In this document: positions 11,420 through 22,513 of the stretch, piece after piece | How positions within the stretch are numbered: the first letter of the stretch is position 1 | How the letters are laid out: each line of letters opens with the position of its first letter | Source: Marsupella aquatica | Lineage: Eukaryota > Marchantiophyta | Direction of reading: 5' to 3' | Assembly: GCA_973895155.1 (NCBI GenBank) | Contig: OZ316896.1 | Coordinates: 9,548,001-9,612,000, forward strand | Length of the DNA stretch: 64,000 nt | The notes under the pieces: generated by a model | Databases searched by the model: none | What the model was told of the DNA's origin: nothing | What the model saw: the letters and a program-made list of their open reading frames with translations, nothing else | Position numbers and translations under genes: made by a program

Positions 11420-11712
11420 AATAGAGACTTACTTGCTTTGCAAAACACATTGATCCAACAAATGAAGAGAAAATATGCTATATATGATAAAAATCTTAAG
11501 CCTATCAAGTTGAAGGATGTGATTTGACACTAATCTACATGATGCTCGGTACATGCTATTCCTAGGTAAACTCCATACCCATTGGATAGGTTCCTACAAG
11601 GTTATTAGAGTTTGGCAAAATGGGTTTGTATCACTTGCAATTTTGGATGGAACACCCTTAGACACAATCAATCCGGCAAGAGTTAAGTCTTGCCTCTTAC
11701 CACCTTAAAGCT
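11420..11712 (+). pseudogene. Ty3 integrase C-terminal remnant
   Basis: After MKRKYAIYDKNLKPIKLKD, a frame reads YKVIRVWQNGFVSLAIL followed by DGTPLDTINPARVKSCLLPP. This is the integrase C-terminal domain of Ty3 elements (GPY block, then LDG and N-x-x-R-L/VK). Frames shift earlier in the stretch. The remnant ends where a Ty3 polyprotein should end, just before a purine tract at 11731-11741. Confidence 0.72.
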
Positions 11713-11730
11713 TGTGAGGACACGGTGCAA

Positions 11731-11741
11731 TTTGGGGGGAG
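11731..11741 (+). other. Polypurine tract of the Ty3 remnant
   Basis: TTTGGGGGGAG follows the integrase end. A probable 3' LTR start, TGTGATATAG, lies at 11747. The 5-base gap to the LTR makes the exact border uncertain. Confidence 0.5.
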
Positions 11742-11746
11742 ACCTA

Positions 11747-12310
11747 TGTGATATAGTGGTTATTTTGAGGAGTATAAAGCATTAAAAACTTGAAATTTTA
11801 AAGATTTCTCAGACTTTAAGGGAGTCTTTTATGTTATTAAACAAATTCCTAAGATCACATGAGTTTAAGGGGTCCAAAAAGCTAGGCGGCTTTGATGTTC
11901 TTAAGGGAGATGTCAAGGAAGTCCCAAAGCAGATGACACCAAGGAGGACAGGTCAATGACGACAAAGATGCCAAAATTAACTAAGAGATAGTCATCTTTG
12001 ACATCCCTTTGTTCAGACGTCAAGGATGTCATGACCTGAACGCCCCAGCACGGAGACGACAACAAGAAAGAGGCCGGCCAAAAATTACAAGGCGTCTTTG
12101 ACCTTCCCTATGTAAGGACGTTCACCCCCATGGGAATGACGGCCCCGACGGTAGAAAGGTGACATCTTTGACATTACTTTTGTAAGGATGTCCAGGAAGT
12201 TCCCTCCCTTAAGCACCTGACAATTTGACAACCCCGCGCGACGGCCTGAAGAGTTTTGCGTGATGTCTTTGATGTTCCTCAAGAAAGAACGTCTTGTACA
12301 TCAACTTTTT
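11747..12310 (+). repeat. Probable Ty3 3' LTR with internal repeats
   Basis: It begins TGTGATATAG after the purine tract. Within it a stretch of the type TCTTTGACNTTCC...AAGGACGTC occurs about five times (near 11887, 11993, 12093, 12167 and 12261), spaced 74-106 bp. Internal repeats are common in Ty3 LTRs. The LTR end and a matching 5' LTR were not found. Confidence 0.45.
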
Positions 12311-14011
12311 CATGACCTAATAACGATCGAGACGGCGGAATGATATTTTACTGCAAGATTAACTATGAAGCTTGGTGACGGCCGACAATGGAGACGCGAG
12401 CTTCAACCTTTAGTTCTTCTCGATCTATGTGAGCACCGTTTGCATTTGCTTTTCTTCCTAGCTATAGGAATGCAGTTGCTTAGAGATAGTTTGGTCTGAC
12501 AAAATCTAAACCAAAATTGATAAGCTTATGAGAGATATTGAGTTACAGAAGTTCTCTGATTTATTGAAGTTAGAAGACTATTGAGGTGTGAGCTTCATCT
12601 GATGAATTATACTACCTTATTAACTGTTCATCTTTTTACTCCATTCTTTCTTTAGAAAAAGTGCACCTGCCATAGGACATTGCAACTCTATTCCCAATTG
12701 ACATTTTTTAGCCATTCACAAGAAGGAAATCATTAAGCTTTCTCTGATTTTCTAAATTTCTGAAGAGCTATAGCTGCCGGAGTTTTGCCAATTAGTAAAT
12801 GCATCAGAATAGTCGTGCCTTCTAATCCTAAAACTTACTTTCAGCTACTTGGCAACTTAGTAGAGATGAGCTTGAGTCATTTACTTTTTCTTCAATGGGC
12901 CAATGTGGCTCGTTGATTGCTCACTTTCTTAATGCACCGAGAGCTTAGGTGGAGGTGATACAGTCGTCGATCGACAACGTGATTTCGTCTGGTTCTCCTC
13001 AATCTGCTGACATTGATTTCAAGATGCCATTGTAAGTTTCTTGTAATCTTGGAGCAAGGATTCTACTTTGCCAATGCACCCTCTGAATCTTAAAAACGTG
13101 GTTCACATCCTCACAGTTTTAGCTACTTTGAAACATTTTGTACTGAATGAGAAGATAATATATGGACTTCTAGATATCCATATAGAAATGTGCCTGTGGC
13201 ATTTAAGATCCAGTTGACGAGAGGAATTTTTCTATGGTGTGGGGTTGGCCTTCTGGTCCTTTCACTTGGACTGTGTAGACGTCCCTTGTCTCCTTGGCCC
13301 TCTGGAGTACTCATGAAATGTGGACGGGTCCGGGTAGCATGCCATATAATGGAACTACTCCTGTCTTAAATTGAAGGGTAGGTTTTCGGTAGTTTCAGCA
13401 AACTCAACTTTACGGGTACTTGGGTACTTCTAAAGTTCGGGAAATTCCTAGGGGCACTAGAATTCATTTCCCTAAATTAAATGTCAGCCTACGCTGATTA
13501 CTCTGATTTGAAGTAAATGCAAGAATACACCAGACATCGGTTGAGGAATAATTATCCACTTCATATATTACAAGTGTCAGCTGACCCTCTCTAAGTTTTA
13601 CTGATACAATACAACTCGTCTCGTCTCGTCAATCACCTTACAAATCAACTCTTCAAATTTTTCTTGGTGATAAACAACGGACTCGCTGTAATGGCTGACC
13701 ACGTCACCATAGAGTTCAGTGTATCATATTCATCCCTTCCTACTCTCCTGAAGTGACTTGCCAGCCAGTTGGTTCCCTGATATGGTAAAATATGGCAAAG
13801 ATGAGTTAGAGGCCACCCTGTGAACCGAAGAATTGCCATATGGTTAAACTAACTGTGATGCTCCTATCTCCTTGAGCCGATGGGTTATGTAACTCGAGTC
13901 CCATATAGTTACAATACTACAACAGATAGTTGGGTTTGTTTGGAGTTTACGGTCCGAGAGTCATTCAAAGATGTAGTCAGGGCTGGGCACATTCAAAGAT
14001 GTAGTAAAACT
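12311..14011. other. Intergenic, includes MLO 3' flank
   Basis: No supported gene. A stretch near 12960-13035 reads as open sequence ending in a good donor (CATTGTAAGT), but nothing joins to it. The last few hundred bases would hold the 3' UTR and poly(A) region of the minus-strand MLO gene; no clear signal could be fixed. Confidence 0.4.
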
Positions 14012-17000
14012 TTATTCTCTCTGACTGGCTTCATCTTCTTCCCTCAACACACGAAAGCTTGACGGAGTGATCTTCGCAGCGTTGATTTTCTCTAGTCCAT
14101 CCTTTTTACCATAAAGCAGTTGACATTTCTTCCTCAAGCTTGCATCTCCATCTGGATCTGCGCCGGAACATTGATCGTTCCTTTTAAGAATCCCTTCGCG
14201 AGGTACACTTGCTGGGCGTTCTGGCTGCCGCGCAGCTCCTTCAGGTGCCCTTGATATATCTTCAGTAGATTCACCTTTACTTGAACCATGTTCACTACTA
14301 AGCTGTGAGGAATTATCGTCAGAGTTGGAAGCCGACGCTCTCTTTGCTCGAGTTCTCTTTGCCTTTTCTCTCCACCCTACAAGGCCTTCAAACACGTCCT
14401 GTCTAAAAACAGTAAATTTCATTCTAGTACCCATCTGTCACCAGTCATCAGTGAAAGAGAGTCAGATATCTTGATAATTGGGGATGAAATAAATACGAAT
14501 GGCTGCTCATTTACATAAAGGAAGGCGCACCTCACTCCAAATTAGACGAGCAAAAATCACAGGCCCTGAATACCGACAATGTAGCTTCATGCAGCCTGGT
14601 CAGGAAAAGAACCTCCATACAAACTATACATTGCAGGACATAACAAGTTTTGTAGTTGCATAAGTGGAAGTGGCAATGATATATAACATAGTCTACCTGT
14701 GTTACAAGGGCATATATTGGCAAAGTGCTGTAGCTACACAACAACTGTGTAGATACCCTGCAGTCCAGGAAAGACTTACTTTGTTAGATATTGCAAAGCA
14801 CGAAAATGTACCCTTGCTAACTGACTGGTGGAAATTCCACAGTACTTCACGAGAAGTCATTGGCCCTCGTATTGGCTGATACAGCCATACCGAAAACATC
14901 ATCGAGAGGAGCCTAATGTAGAACTGAATTTCCACAACTAAATTCTACAGCAAGTTTTGAAAGAAAAATTTTCCTTTTAGTGCGTGGATGCCAATCATTA
15001 CGCCATGAGAAACTTACCCTACGATCACTCGCACGATCAGGAGAGCGTGGTTTCCGAGTATGCAAGAGTTCCATCCAAAAATTGTCTGAAATTGCACATA
15101 ATAAATGAGGAAGACCAGAGTTAGCTTAATCTATACTATTGTATGTTTATGTGTTGGATGCTTATAGAATTCTTCGATCAGATGACATCTTTTACTTGTA
15201 AGCTAATCGAGTGATCTCAACAATCCCGACCTCAAAATAACACTTCTGAACATGTCAGAGACTCCCTTGAGAACACGTAGGTTGCAACTTGCAAGGAGCC
15301 ATGAAAAGAAAGAGATCCATCCATTCTGTATGGTATGAAGCTTGAAGTGTTTACCACCAACCAGAAGAAGATCGCGAGTTCGAAGGAATTCTGCACCAGG
15401 TAGGGAACTCTTCAGTCAAGGTAGGGGAAAGGATAGCATTAAGTGCCAGACGATATTTCAAAACGATAATTGCTCTCCGATACATACCTGGAATATAATG
15501 AAGTGGAGCAGTCGAAGAAGAAATTTTGGGTTGTCGAACCAGAATAGTTGATCACTTGGAGTCACAGCTTCGGCAATGTCGACAACGGAAATGTCCGGCT
15601 TTCCTACTTTCCCATTTGCCTCAGCCTCCTCCGCCAGGATTCGTGCAGCATGCCTCTTGGCTTGCAGAGCCAAAGTAGAAATGATGTGCTGCTGCTTCGT
15701 TCCAATTACCAGGACCATCTGAAAGCAGAACAAGAGTTAGGCATTTGCATCCTGATCTAACGTTTGTTAACCCTCATGGACTTAGGCCTACCGTATGAAT
15801 TTCCCTCCTAGTGTAATGAAACTGCTCGCTCCTTGTCGACTTTTATTGAGACGCTTCCAGGAGATGGCAGTATGTAATGTAGATCAAGATCAATAATGTA
15901 TTCACGGGTCCCAACAGTCTTGTCCCACAAATCGGATTAAAGAACAGACAGCAAGATGTTTCAAGTTTCACTTACAATGGTGGGAATGAAGGCCATCCAG
16001 AAGTATGTATACCAACCTACAAAAATTTTGATCAAGACATGTACGTAAAGCAACTCAATATGATTGTCTCCTGAGGTGTGGAGAACCACCAGGAAGCTAA
16101 AATGTTCTCTGTCGTCAATTCCAACCACGTAAGAAAAGCCAGAAACCTTCAAAAATCCTTGTTAAGCATATCCACGGGGAACAGGAAAGGCTAGCCATAA
16201 AAAACATTACCCAAACAAGAAGTACTCCTCAGTCAACTAACACGGACTAACAAACTCTAAAATTTTGTAAATTGGGGTTTGAACCCTCAGCGCTGGGAAC
16301 ATCCTTCTGAGAGAACCTTTGGAACAAATCAAGACTAGAGACGCATTGGACATCAAAATTGAACAGAAACAATAACAAAAACTCAGAAAACACTCACCGT
16401 GAACATTAAGAAGCAGAAACAACACCACAAAAAGCCACAGCCACCAGCTGCACATAGAAACATACGGTATGTTTTCAGTCACATGCAACACATGCAAAAT
16501 GTTGGAAATTGAGGGCTATCACTTAAAGATAAGAAAACACTGGACAACCTTTGACAAAAATTCTGGTCGTTGGCATTCTGTCTATTACTACAAGTTGTCA
16601 TTTCAAACAGAAATTGTAGGCACCTGATTCCAAGGACTTTCTTGAAGTCCACTTCCATTGAGCGAATGACGTAATCCCGAAAGTTAAAAGAATCGCCAAG
16701 GTTGTGTTTCTGTATAAGGACATCCCTACTGTTAAGAAAACAACGAAGTGAGAAAAAAAGCACAGCTAACAAAGAGCAATCATGACAGTAGGCAAACACA
16801 TCATATGCCTCATGGTCAAGCCCACACCTAGAAGAGCAACATGTACCATTAGGTGGTGAAGTCTACCTGATATAATTGAGATCCTCAGTAGTGATTAAAG
16901 ATCACTTACAGTTAAAAATCCGAGTCGAAACGTCAAATAGTCTTCGCTCGAGACAGAACGATAAAACTGATGAAAAAAGCAGAGCTGCACGAAATGAATC

Positions 17001-19369
17001 CTATGTCAGCACGACAGCAAGAGTTGGCATAACCAAAAAACAGCAAGGGCTTGTATCAAAAGGATCTCAATGAAGGAAATTGCTTTAGGGCGAGTAATTA
17101 TTAATTGTACTTCTTACCATCCAGAGAGAGATGGGATTCTCATAGCACCAATGATTAGCATGTCTATCCACGAATGCACTTGCATGTCCAGGAATTCCAA
17201 CAAGAGGAGGCCTCTTGCATTGGAGCTTCTGACAAAGTCTCCTCTCCAGGTCTGCACGAGGAACACATGAGTTTCAAGTCTTGCATCAGTTTATAGCCGT
17301 ACTGAGCCCTACCTCTGTTGTTCACACATCTCACAACTATGCAGACCTCGCTTCTGCCTGGCGTTCCTTATTTTGCTTGTAGCGAACCATTCTAGATGAT
17401 CTTTGCGTTCATGTAAAAGTGCAGTCTCTGGCAAATATTATGTAGGCAACGCTCCAGATCCCACACTGAACTTAATCTACATACTGAAAAGGTTCTGTAG
17501 CACACCTAACTTTCCATTAAAGCCAGCATGTCGAGTTTCTTCCTCCCAGTGTCGCCAGTTGTGTAGCTGAAATGTTACGCAAAGCAGAAAAGAAGGACGT
17601 TAATATGGCTGGTATGTTGCCTGCTCAACATTGTCACTGACCCGCCTTTGCCGCTTCATACTAAGTTAAAACCTGCGGCTCCACGAAGCATATGAACAGT
17701 AAACGGACAGTAAGCATCAAGAGCACGGTTGCCTCACCCTGGCAAATCCTAGAAGCACTGTGATAAGGCTGTAGCAGACATGTGTAATTGCAAGGACGAA
17801 TATGAAAAGGTGAAGTTGGTGCAGAACTTCCAGAGAAACGAACGGAACCTTACCCTGCAGTAATCCGCCACCGATCAAACCCATAAGATCAAGCCATTCG
17901 TTGAATTGAATAAGTTCGTTAGTACGTAATCTGAATCAGAAAGGAAGCACGATCTAGCCTGGTGCTTTGGGTGATTGATAATGTGGACCTCACTATCTAT
18001 TCAGCTCTCAAGGTTGCTCTCAATTAACAGTCGATTTGTTTTACTGCGAATGCAAACTTCAGGAAAACAGAATGCTATTGAATCTCGAATAAAACTATTT
18101 TCAAGAAGGCTGTACGATTTTCTCAAGGCTGTACGTCAACTAAGTCGTTCTCAAGCACCGTAAGATCAATAACGTGTAGAACCACAACAAAACAATCATC
18201 TCTAACTTGCTCACATCTGAGCACACTCGAACTGGTGCAATGTTATCATCTCAAATGTACTTGAAGATTCCAAGTAAAAAAGCTTTTCAGGCTTGCCTTT
18301 GATCCACAGCGGCCAGTTCCTACAGATTCTGCCATCAATTGTCGCCTAGGGCCCGCATCCACGGCGTTTAAATAAACATTCAGAAGCCTCCTTCCTAAAC
18401 TAGTAGAGACTGGAGACAAAGCCGGCGTAGATGCGGTGCTTGAGGACTCTGCCGCAGTGCAAGGCAACAAGTGCCTGGCAAAACTCGGCGACACGCAAAT
18501 CTTCACTAGAGAACTCTGGAGTACAGTGAGCATTAAGGAAATGAATCCTAACAGCATCAATTCTGCACCATAACGAATTCCACACAAAGATCAGCAGGAG
18601 CAAAACTCATTCCTAACTTTGAGAAACCCAACACAAGTTAAGCAAAAATGACTAAAGTCACACTAATTGAGCTACCCGGCAGATCCAAGCAAGGTCTACA
18701 ATCATCTTCCGCCCCCACCCCCCCCCCCCCCCCCCCACAAGATTTTGTTTTAGGGCTAAAGAGGAGGTTCAGGATGTTCAGACCTTCAGTCATTTTGTCG
18801 AGTACCTTCCGCAGGGGTTTCTGATTCTTCCTCTTCAAGTACTGCAAAGAGAGGTAAACAAAATCAGAAGCTTAACCAGAATATGAAAGAATAAATAACA
18901 GGCAGTGATGAAATTTCGTATAGGATCGGCACAACGGTATGATCTCAAAAAGTTTCTCTCAGGCGGATCTTTGTTCCGTCTTATTCCTTCTTCGACCCAC
19001 GTCGTCCATGTTTCACAACGACGACCGGAAATCCATGTACACAAGGAGGCAATGAATTTGAAAATCATTTGCATATTCCTACTGAAACGGAACTTCCTCC
19101 TATCCTCCCGGAAGACGCAAATCTCTCAAATTCAAAGGGCCCTCTAATGCTGCTGATCCCAGCTGGCATCTTATTAAGTCCGAAGACTACAACGACGACT
19201 TCAGTAAATCTCTTCTCCTCAACATTTGTCCACACTTTCAGTCACTCACCTTTCTGAGTCTGTGAATGGAACGCTCCACAACCAGAGAAACTGAAATGAA
19301 GACAAATGCTGTGATTGCCACCGAATAAGTCGGTGTCTCCTCCAGACCCACAACGTCTGCACTCGTCAT
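14012..19369 (-). CDS. MLO: MLO-family seven-transmembrane protein, 15 exons
   Basis: Exons in coding order: 19369-19250, 18841-18784, 18562-18297, 17854-17738, 17566-17506, 17251-17118, 16984-16910, 16709-16624, 16447-16398, 16016-15976, 15718-15488, 15390-15358, 15085-15018, 14757-14697, 14434-14012. The sum is 1,824 nt, 607 residues plus stop, in one frame. MLO blocks in order: N-terminal ETPTYSVAITAFVF with TM1 (residues 13-31); EELMLLGFISLMLTV (59-73); GKVPFVSLEVLHQLHLFIF (149-167); LHNWRHWEEETR (188-199); CFFHQFYRSVSSEDYL (254-269); DFKKVLGI (298-305); GWYTYFWMAFIP (323-334); VLVIGTKQQHIISTLAL (338-354); SDQLFWF (395-401); FFW, SYSTLPIYALVTQ and MGTRMK. The last exon carries the amphipathic calmodulin-binding helix around Trp488 (VGWREKAKRTRAK). 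MLO proteins are plasma-membrane channels or modulators in cell-cell recognition and powdery-mildew compatibility. The predicted first loop after LPC is long and Ser/Thr rich. Exon 12 is only 33 nt, and intron 3 appears to use a GC donor. It looks functional. Confidence 0.93.
18715..18737 (+). repeat. Poly(C) run
   Basis: Nearly pure C tract inside intron 2 of the MLO gene, between 18563 and 18783. Such runs are error-prone in sequencing, so its length may be wrong. Confidence 0.85.
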
Positions 19370-20387
19370 CTCGTTCCCACTTCACTCCTGATTGAGAAGA
19401 CAGCTTTGCTGGTCTCAGAGGCTGCTTGCTGTGTCTCGATGTCTGCACCTCAAGTTATCATCTACCCACCTCTTACCCCGTCTGTGAGCTGAGTGAGCAC
19501 TGTCCAGAGCAAACCATTGACGGAGACAAGGAGTTATGGCAGAGCTTCTGCGACTCCCTTTCCCACTCGGAGCCGATTTGCCTTCAATCACTTGGAATGT
19601 TCGCTCAGTACCTTTTCTCCTGCCTCGCCCGAAGGTGAGCCCTCTCGTAGCCTCGTCCATCTTTCCAGACCACTGTTTCTTGTCTGCTTGCACCGCAGCG
19701 GTCATGTTCAGATTTTCACTCGTGATCCACTTTTCGTGTCCTGTCGTTTGTCTACTTTATCGCTCTGCAGTCCAATTCGAGTGCTTGTTGGGTATGGTAG
19801 TATGGTCTCTTCTCAGTGTACTGTCTTTAGACGAGTTTGACTGATAAATTTACGGTGGTGACGCTACATTCGGGATGGCGTTGACATCATCACTGAGCGA
19901 ATCGGGTGGTCCCCACTAGAACACAAATAGGAAAGACCGGACGAAGTTGCAGGAGGGTTCTCGAGAGCTTTGGCCGCCTTGGACTGTAGACGGGCCATTT
20001 GCCACAATCCTCTCACATTAAGGCTCCAAAAGGGGCCAAATGACACATATTTGTTTGTATTCTCCTGCCGGTCCCAAACTTTCCCTATCCCCTCGCGGCC
20101 CTGCCCCAGACTCCCCTTCCTGGCCCGGCCACCCTGCCACCCCGCCCTGCCCGACCCCAAGTGACCGGGCAGTCAGGATGACCAAGTGTGATGGATGACA
20201 GGGTCCAGATCCCTCATTTGTCGGGCAAGTCCAAACCGGGATCATCTCACTTGGTTTCCCTAGGGAATGGTTCCCGTGTGTAACCATTTTTTCGAGTTAT
20301 TTGTTATTCCCATAATTTCTTATCGGAAAGTGATCTTTCTTTGGACACTAATTAGGTGTGGATAATGCAGAATGTTTCCTGGGTTAC
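19370..20387. other. MLO upstream region, no second gene seen
   Basis: Contains the promoter and 5' UTR of the minus-strand MLO gene, but no clear TATA box could be fixed. Several frames stay open across 19415-19845 on both strands without family motifs, so they are read as chance. Confidence 0.45.
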
Positions 20388-20733
20388 TAGCTTGTAATTA
20401 TGTGACCAGAAAGTGAAGAAAACCTTCTGAGCTTTCTTGAAGGAGGGGTTCAGGCCAGAATCAAACCCTTCCCCCCCGCCCCACCCCCCCAAAGACATGC
20501 ATTATAGTATTTCATTTCTGTCAGGAATAAAGTTATTTATGGTAACAGATTATGGGAATACCAAGGGCCTCCACAACTATTTATATACTAGTAACCTGCC
20601 AATCTGACAGAATTTACTTATTGTAATGGTGGTCTGGGCAAGGGTTCTAGCCTGAACCCTACTCGAGCAAACTAATCAAACCATGTGTCAAGTTTTCTTC
20701 ACTTTCTGGTCACAAAGTTATAGGCTTGGTTGC
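20388..20733. repeat. Foldback (inverted repeat) element
   Basis: Left arm 20388-20480 and right arm 20632-20733 are inverted copies. The inner core GTGACCAGAAAGTGAAGAAA is exact in both. Next to it, each arm carries GGGTTCAGGC-AGAA followed by CCCTT. The loop of about 150 bp itself contains a shorter inverted pair around TTCTGTCAG and CTGACAGAA. No coding sequence. This is a MITE-like or foldback element; no target duplication was identified. Confidence 0.65.
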
Positions 20734-21256
20734 TCTAGACTAGACCATCATTATCCTATACTTTGTTGTGGAGTGTAGTTGTCAATTATAGCATTATGTG
20801 GAGTCCTATTGCTCCAGGTTTTTTCTTTTTCATAGATTGGGTCATAGATAGAGGGTGTCCATTGCCCTTGAGAGGGCTCAAGGTTTCATTATCGATCCTC
20901 CAGTGAGCCAAGGCATTTGATCTTTTGGCCTCTGGACAGATTGCATTTCAAGATACTCCTAAGGGGCTTACTTTGGAGCTCTACAGTACTACCAGGCTTT
21001 TCAATCTCAGCCCACTAGGGTGTTAGTTGGCTACTTAGTGGGTTCTTTGTGTTTTTGCCCTTTGAGGTTGTGGGGGACTCTTTTGCTTGTTGGGCCTCTT
21101 CGATCTTCTTGGGGCCTTTTCCCTTCCTTGTCCCTCCATTCATTGTGTTGCTTTGGGTTTGCATTATGTTTTCCGGTTTTGAATTTTTGTCCTTTGGCAC
21201 TTTCATATATATTTTTTGCCAATGCTGGCTTATGTGAATGAAGGAGATGTTAAGAA
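20734..21256. other. Unassigned, possible LINE 3' part
   Basis: T-rich on plus, with CTACCAGGCTTTTCAAT at about 20988, which recurs at about 21699. The low-complexity Lys/Gln-rich reading on minus has no motif. A LINE 3' tail is possible but not shown. Confidence 0.25.
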
Positions 21257-21268
21257 TATTCAGTATTT

Positions 21269-21401
21269 TTTTTTTAATAAAATTTTAAGAGAAATCTGTG
21301 AAACCCCACATTAAGGGAAGAGTCAGCCACAATAATTGAACCCAAGACCTATCAGTCTCTACTCAAGTGAGCACCACAAAGTCATGCCTCTATGGGCAGA
21401 G
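21269..21401 (-). mobile_element. tRNA-derived SINE with target duplication
   Basis: On the minus strand a short element starts near 21401, carries a tRNA-like B box (GGTCTTGGGTTCAATTAT) after a plausible A-box region (TGGTGCTCACTTGAG), and ends in an A-rich tail (plus-strand T run near 21264-21276). It is flanked by the 12-bp direct repeat TATTCAGTATTT at 21257-21268 and 21402-21413. Tail, internal promoter and long variable target duplication together are the hallmarks of SINE retrotransposition. Length about 133 bp. Confidence 0.75.
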
Positions 21402-21413
21402 TATTCAGTATTT

Positions 21414-22393
21414 ATTTTTTTAGACTAGCTTCTGACCCTCAGCTCTTCGTGGAATTAAGATTGACCATTAAACTATGGCTGGGACTATGGCTAATAGGGT
21501 CTGTGGCAAGGGATGGCTAGTGAAATAAATAAATTTAACTAATTTTGGCCACTTACTTTTCAGAGCAACAAAGGTCACCCAGACCACTCCACCCTTGTGA
21601 TTTTAAAACGGTCATCTCATACCTTAGTGTTACGTGAATCATTGTGACCCTAGTGTTATTTAAATCATCGTGACCATACTGCAGTTTGCTTCGAAATTCT
21701 ACCAGGCTTTTCAATTTGTAGTTGGCCCCTTCGTTTTCAATTGTCTCCTGGCTGGGCACTTTAGATCTTTTGCCCTTGTTTAGGCTCTTTGGCCGTGCTT
21801 TTTACTTTGTTGCTCCAGCTCTACTGGGTCTCTAGTCTTTGGAATATTGTCTCTGTCGTGTCCTCTGTCGTGACACTTGGTATGAACTTTTTTGGTTCTT
21901 TGACATTTGACAATATTATAATTATGCAAAGAGCGAAACAAAGCGTTAGTGGCTTGGTGGCCTGGATCCATACTGGGCCCCACTTCCAGTCCCCAACGCG
22001 TCTTCCCCGCCCCAAAATGTGAGTAGAAAATACATTACACACTGCAAACACCGGTTTGTCCCAAGCGCGTTTCCCCATAGTGTCAACTATTCTATTCTGT
22101 CCTTTTGGCCATCACTCGCGCAGTCGTGCAGGCAGAAATGCAGAAGGTCGGTGACTAGACTAGGCACAGGGCATCCAAGGAAAGCGGGAAACATTTTAAA
22201 TAATTCTTTAAATGGTCAACACCATTTTGCGGGGACTCCAGCCATTGGAAAATGTCGATCCGGGAATCGACGGCAGACGGGCCCACCCGCCTGTCCCTAA
22301 AACTTCGGGATCTCGCCCGCCCTCCGCAACGTCAGCTCACATAGTCACCTTGGCGATGGCGATTGGCGAAGCTAGCAATTATGGTCTGCGCCC
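21414..22393. other. Unassigned
   Basis: No gene recognised. It contains the second copy of CTACCAGGCTTTTCAAT at about 21699. GC content rises after 22100. Confidence 0.35.
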
Positions 22394-22513
22394 GCAATTA
22401 TCGTACTTTCCGTACTTACTACTTAGGGATGGCTCTATAATAAGTCCGTCCGTACTTTACTTTATTATACGGGGTGTACTTTCCGTATAATTATCGTACT
22501 TTCCGTACTTAGG
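22394..22513 (+). repeat. Short direct repeat of a pyrimidine-rich motif
   Basis: AATTATCGTACTTTCCGTAC occurs at about 22396 and again at about 22490, both followed by TTA. Shortened forms CGTACTTTACTTTATTATAC and GTACTTTCCGTATAATTAT lie between. A small tandem array or remnants of element termini. Confidence 0.6.

Noticed and set aside
12960-13035. Possible exon ending in a donor site
   Set aside because: Only one splice site and no homologous block; no partner exon on either side.
19415-19844. Open frames on both strands upstream of MLO
   Set aside because: Two plus frames and one minus frame overlap; none has a motif and the region fits a promoter and leader.
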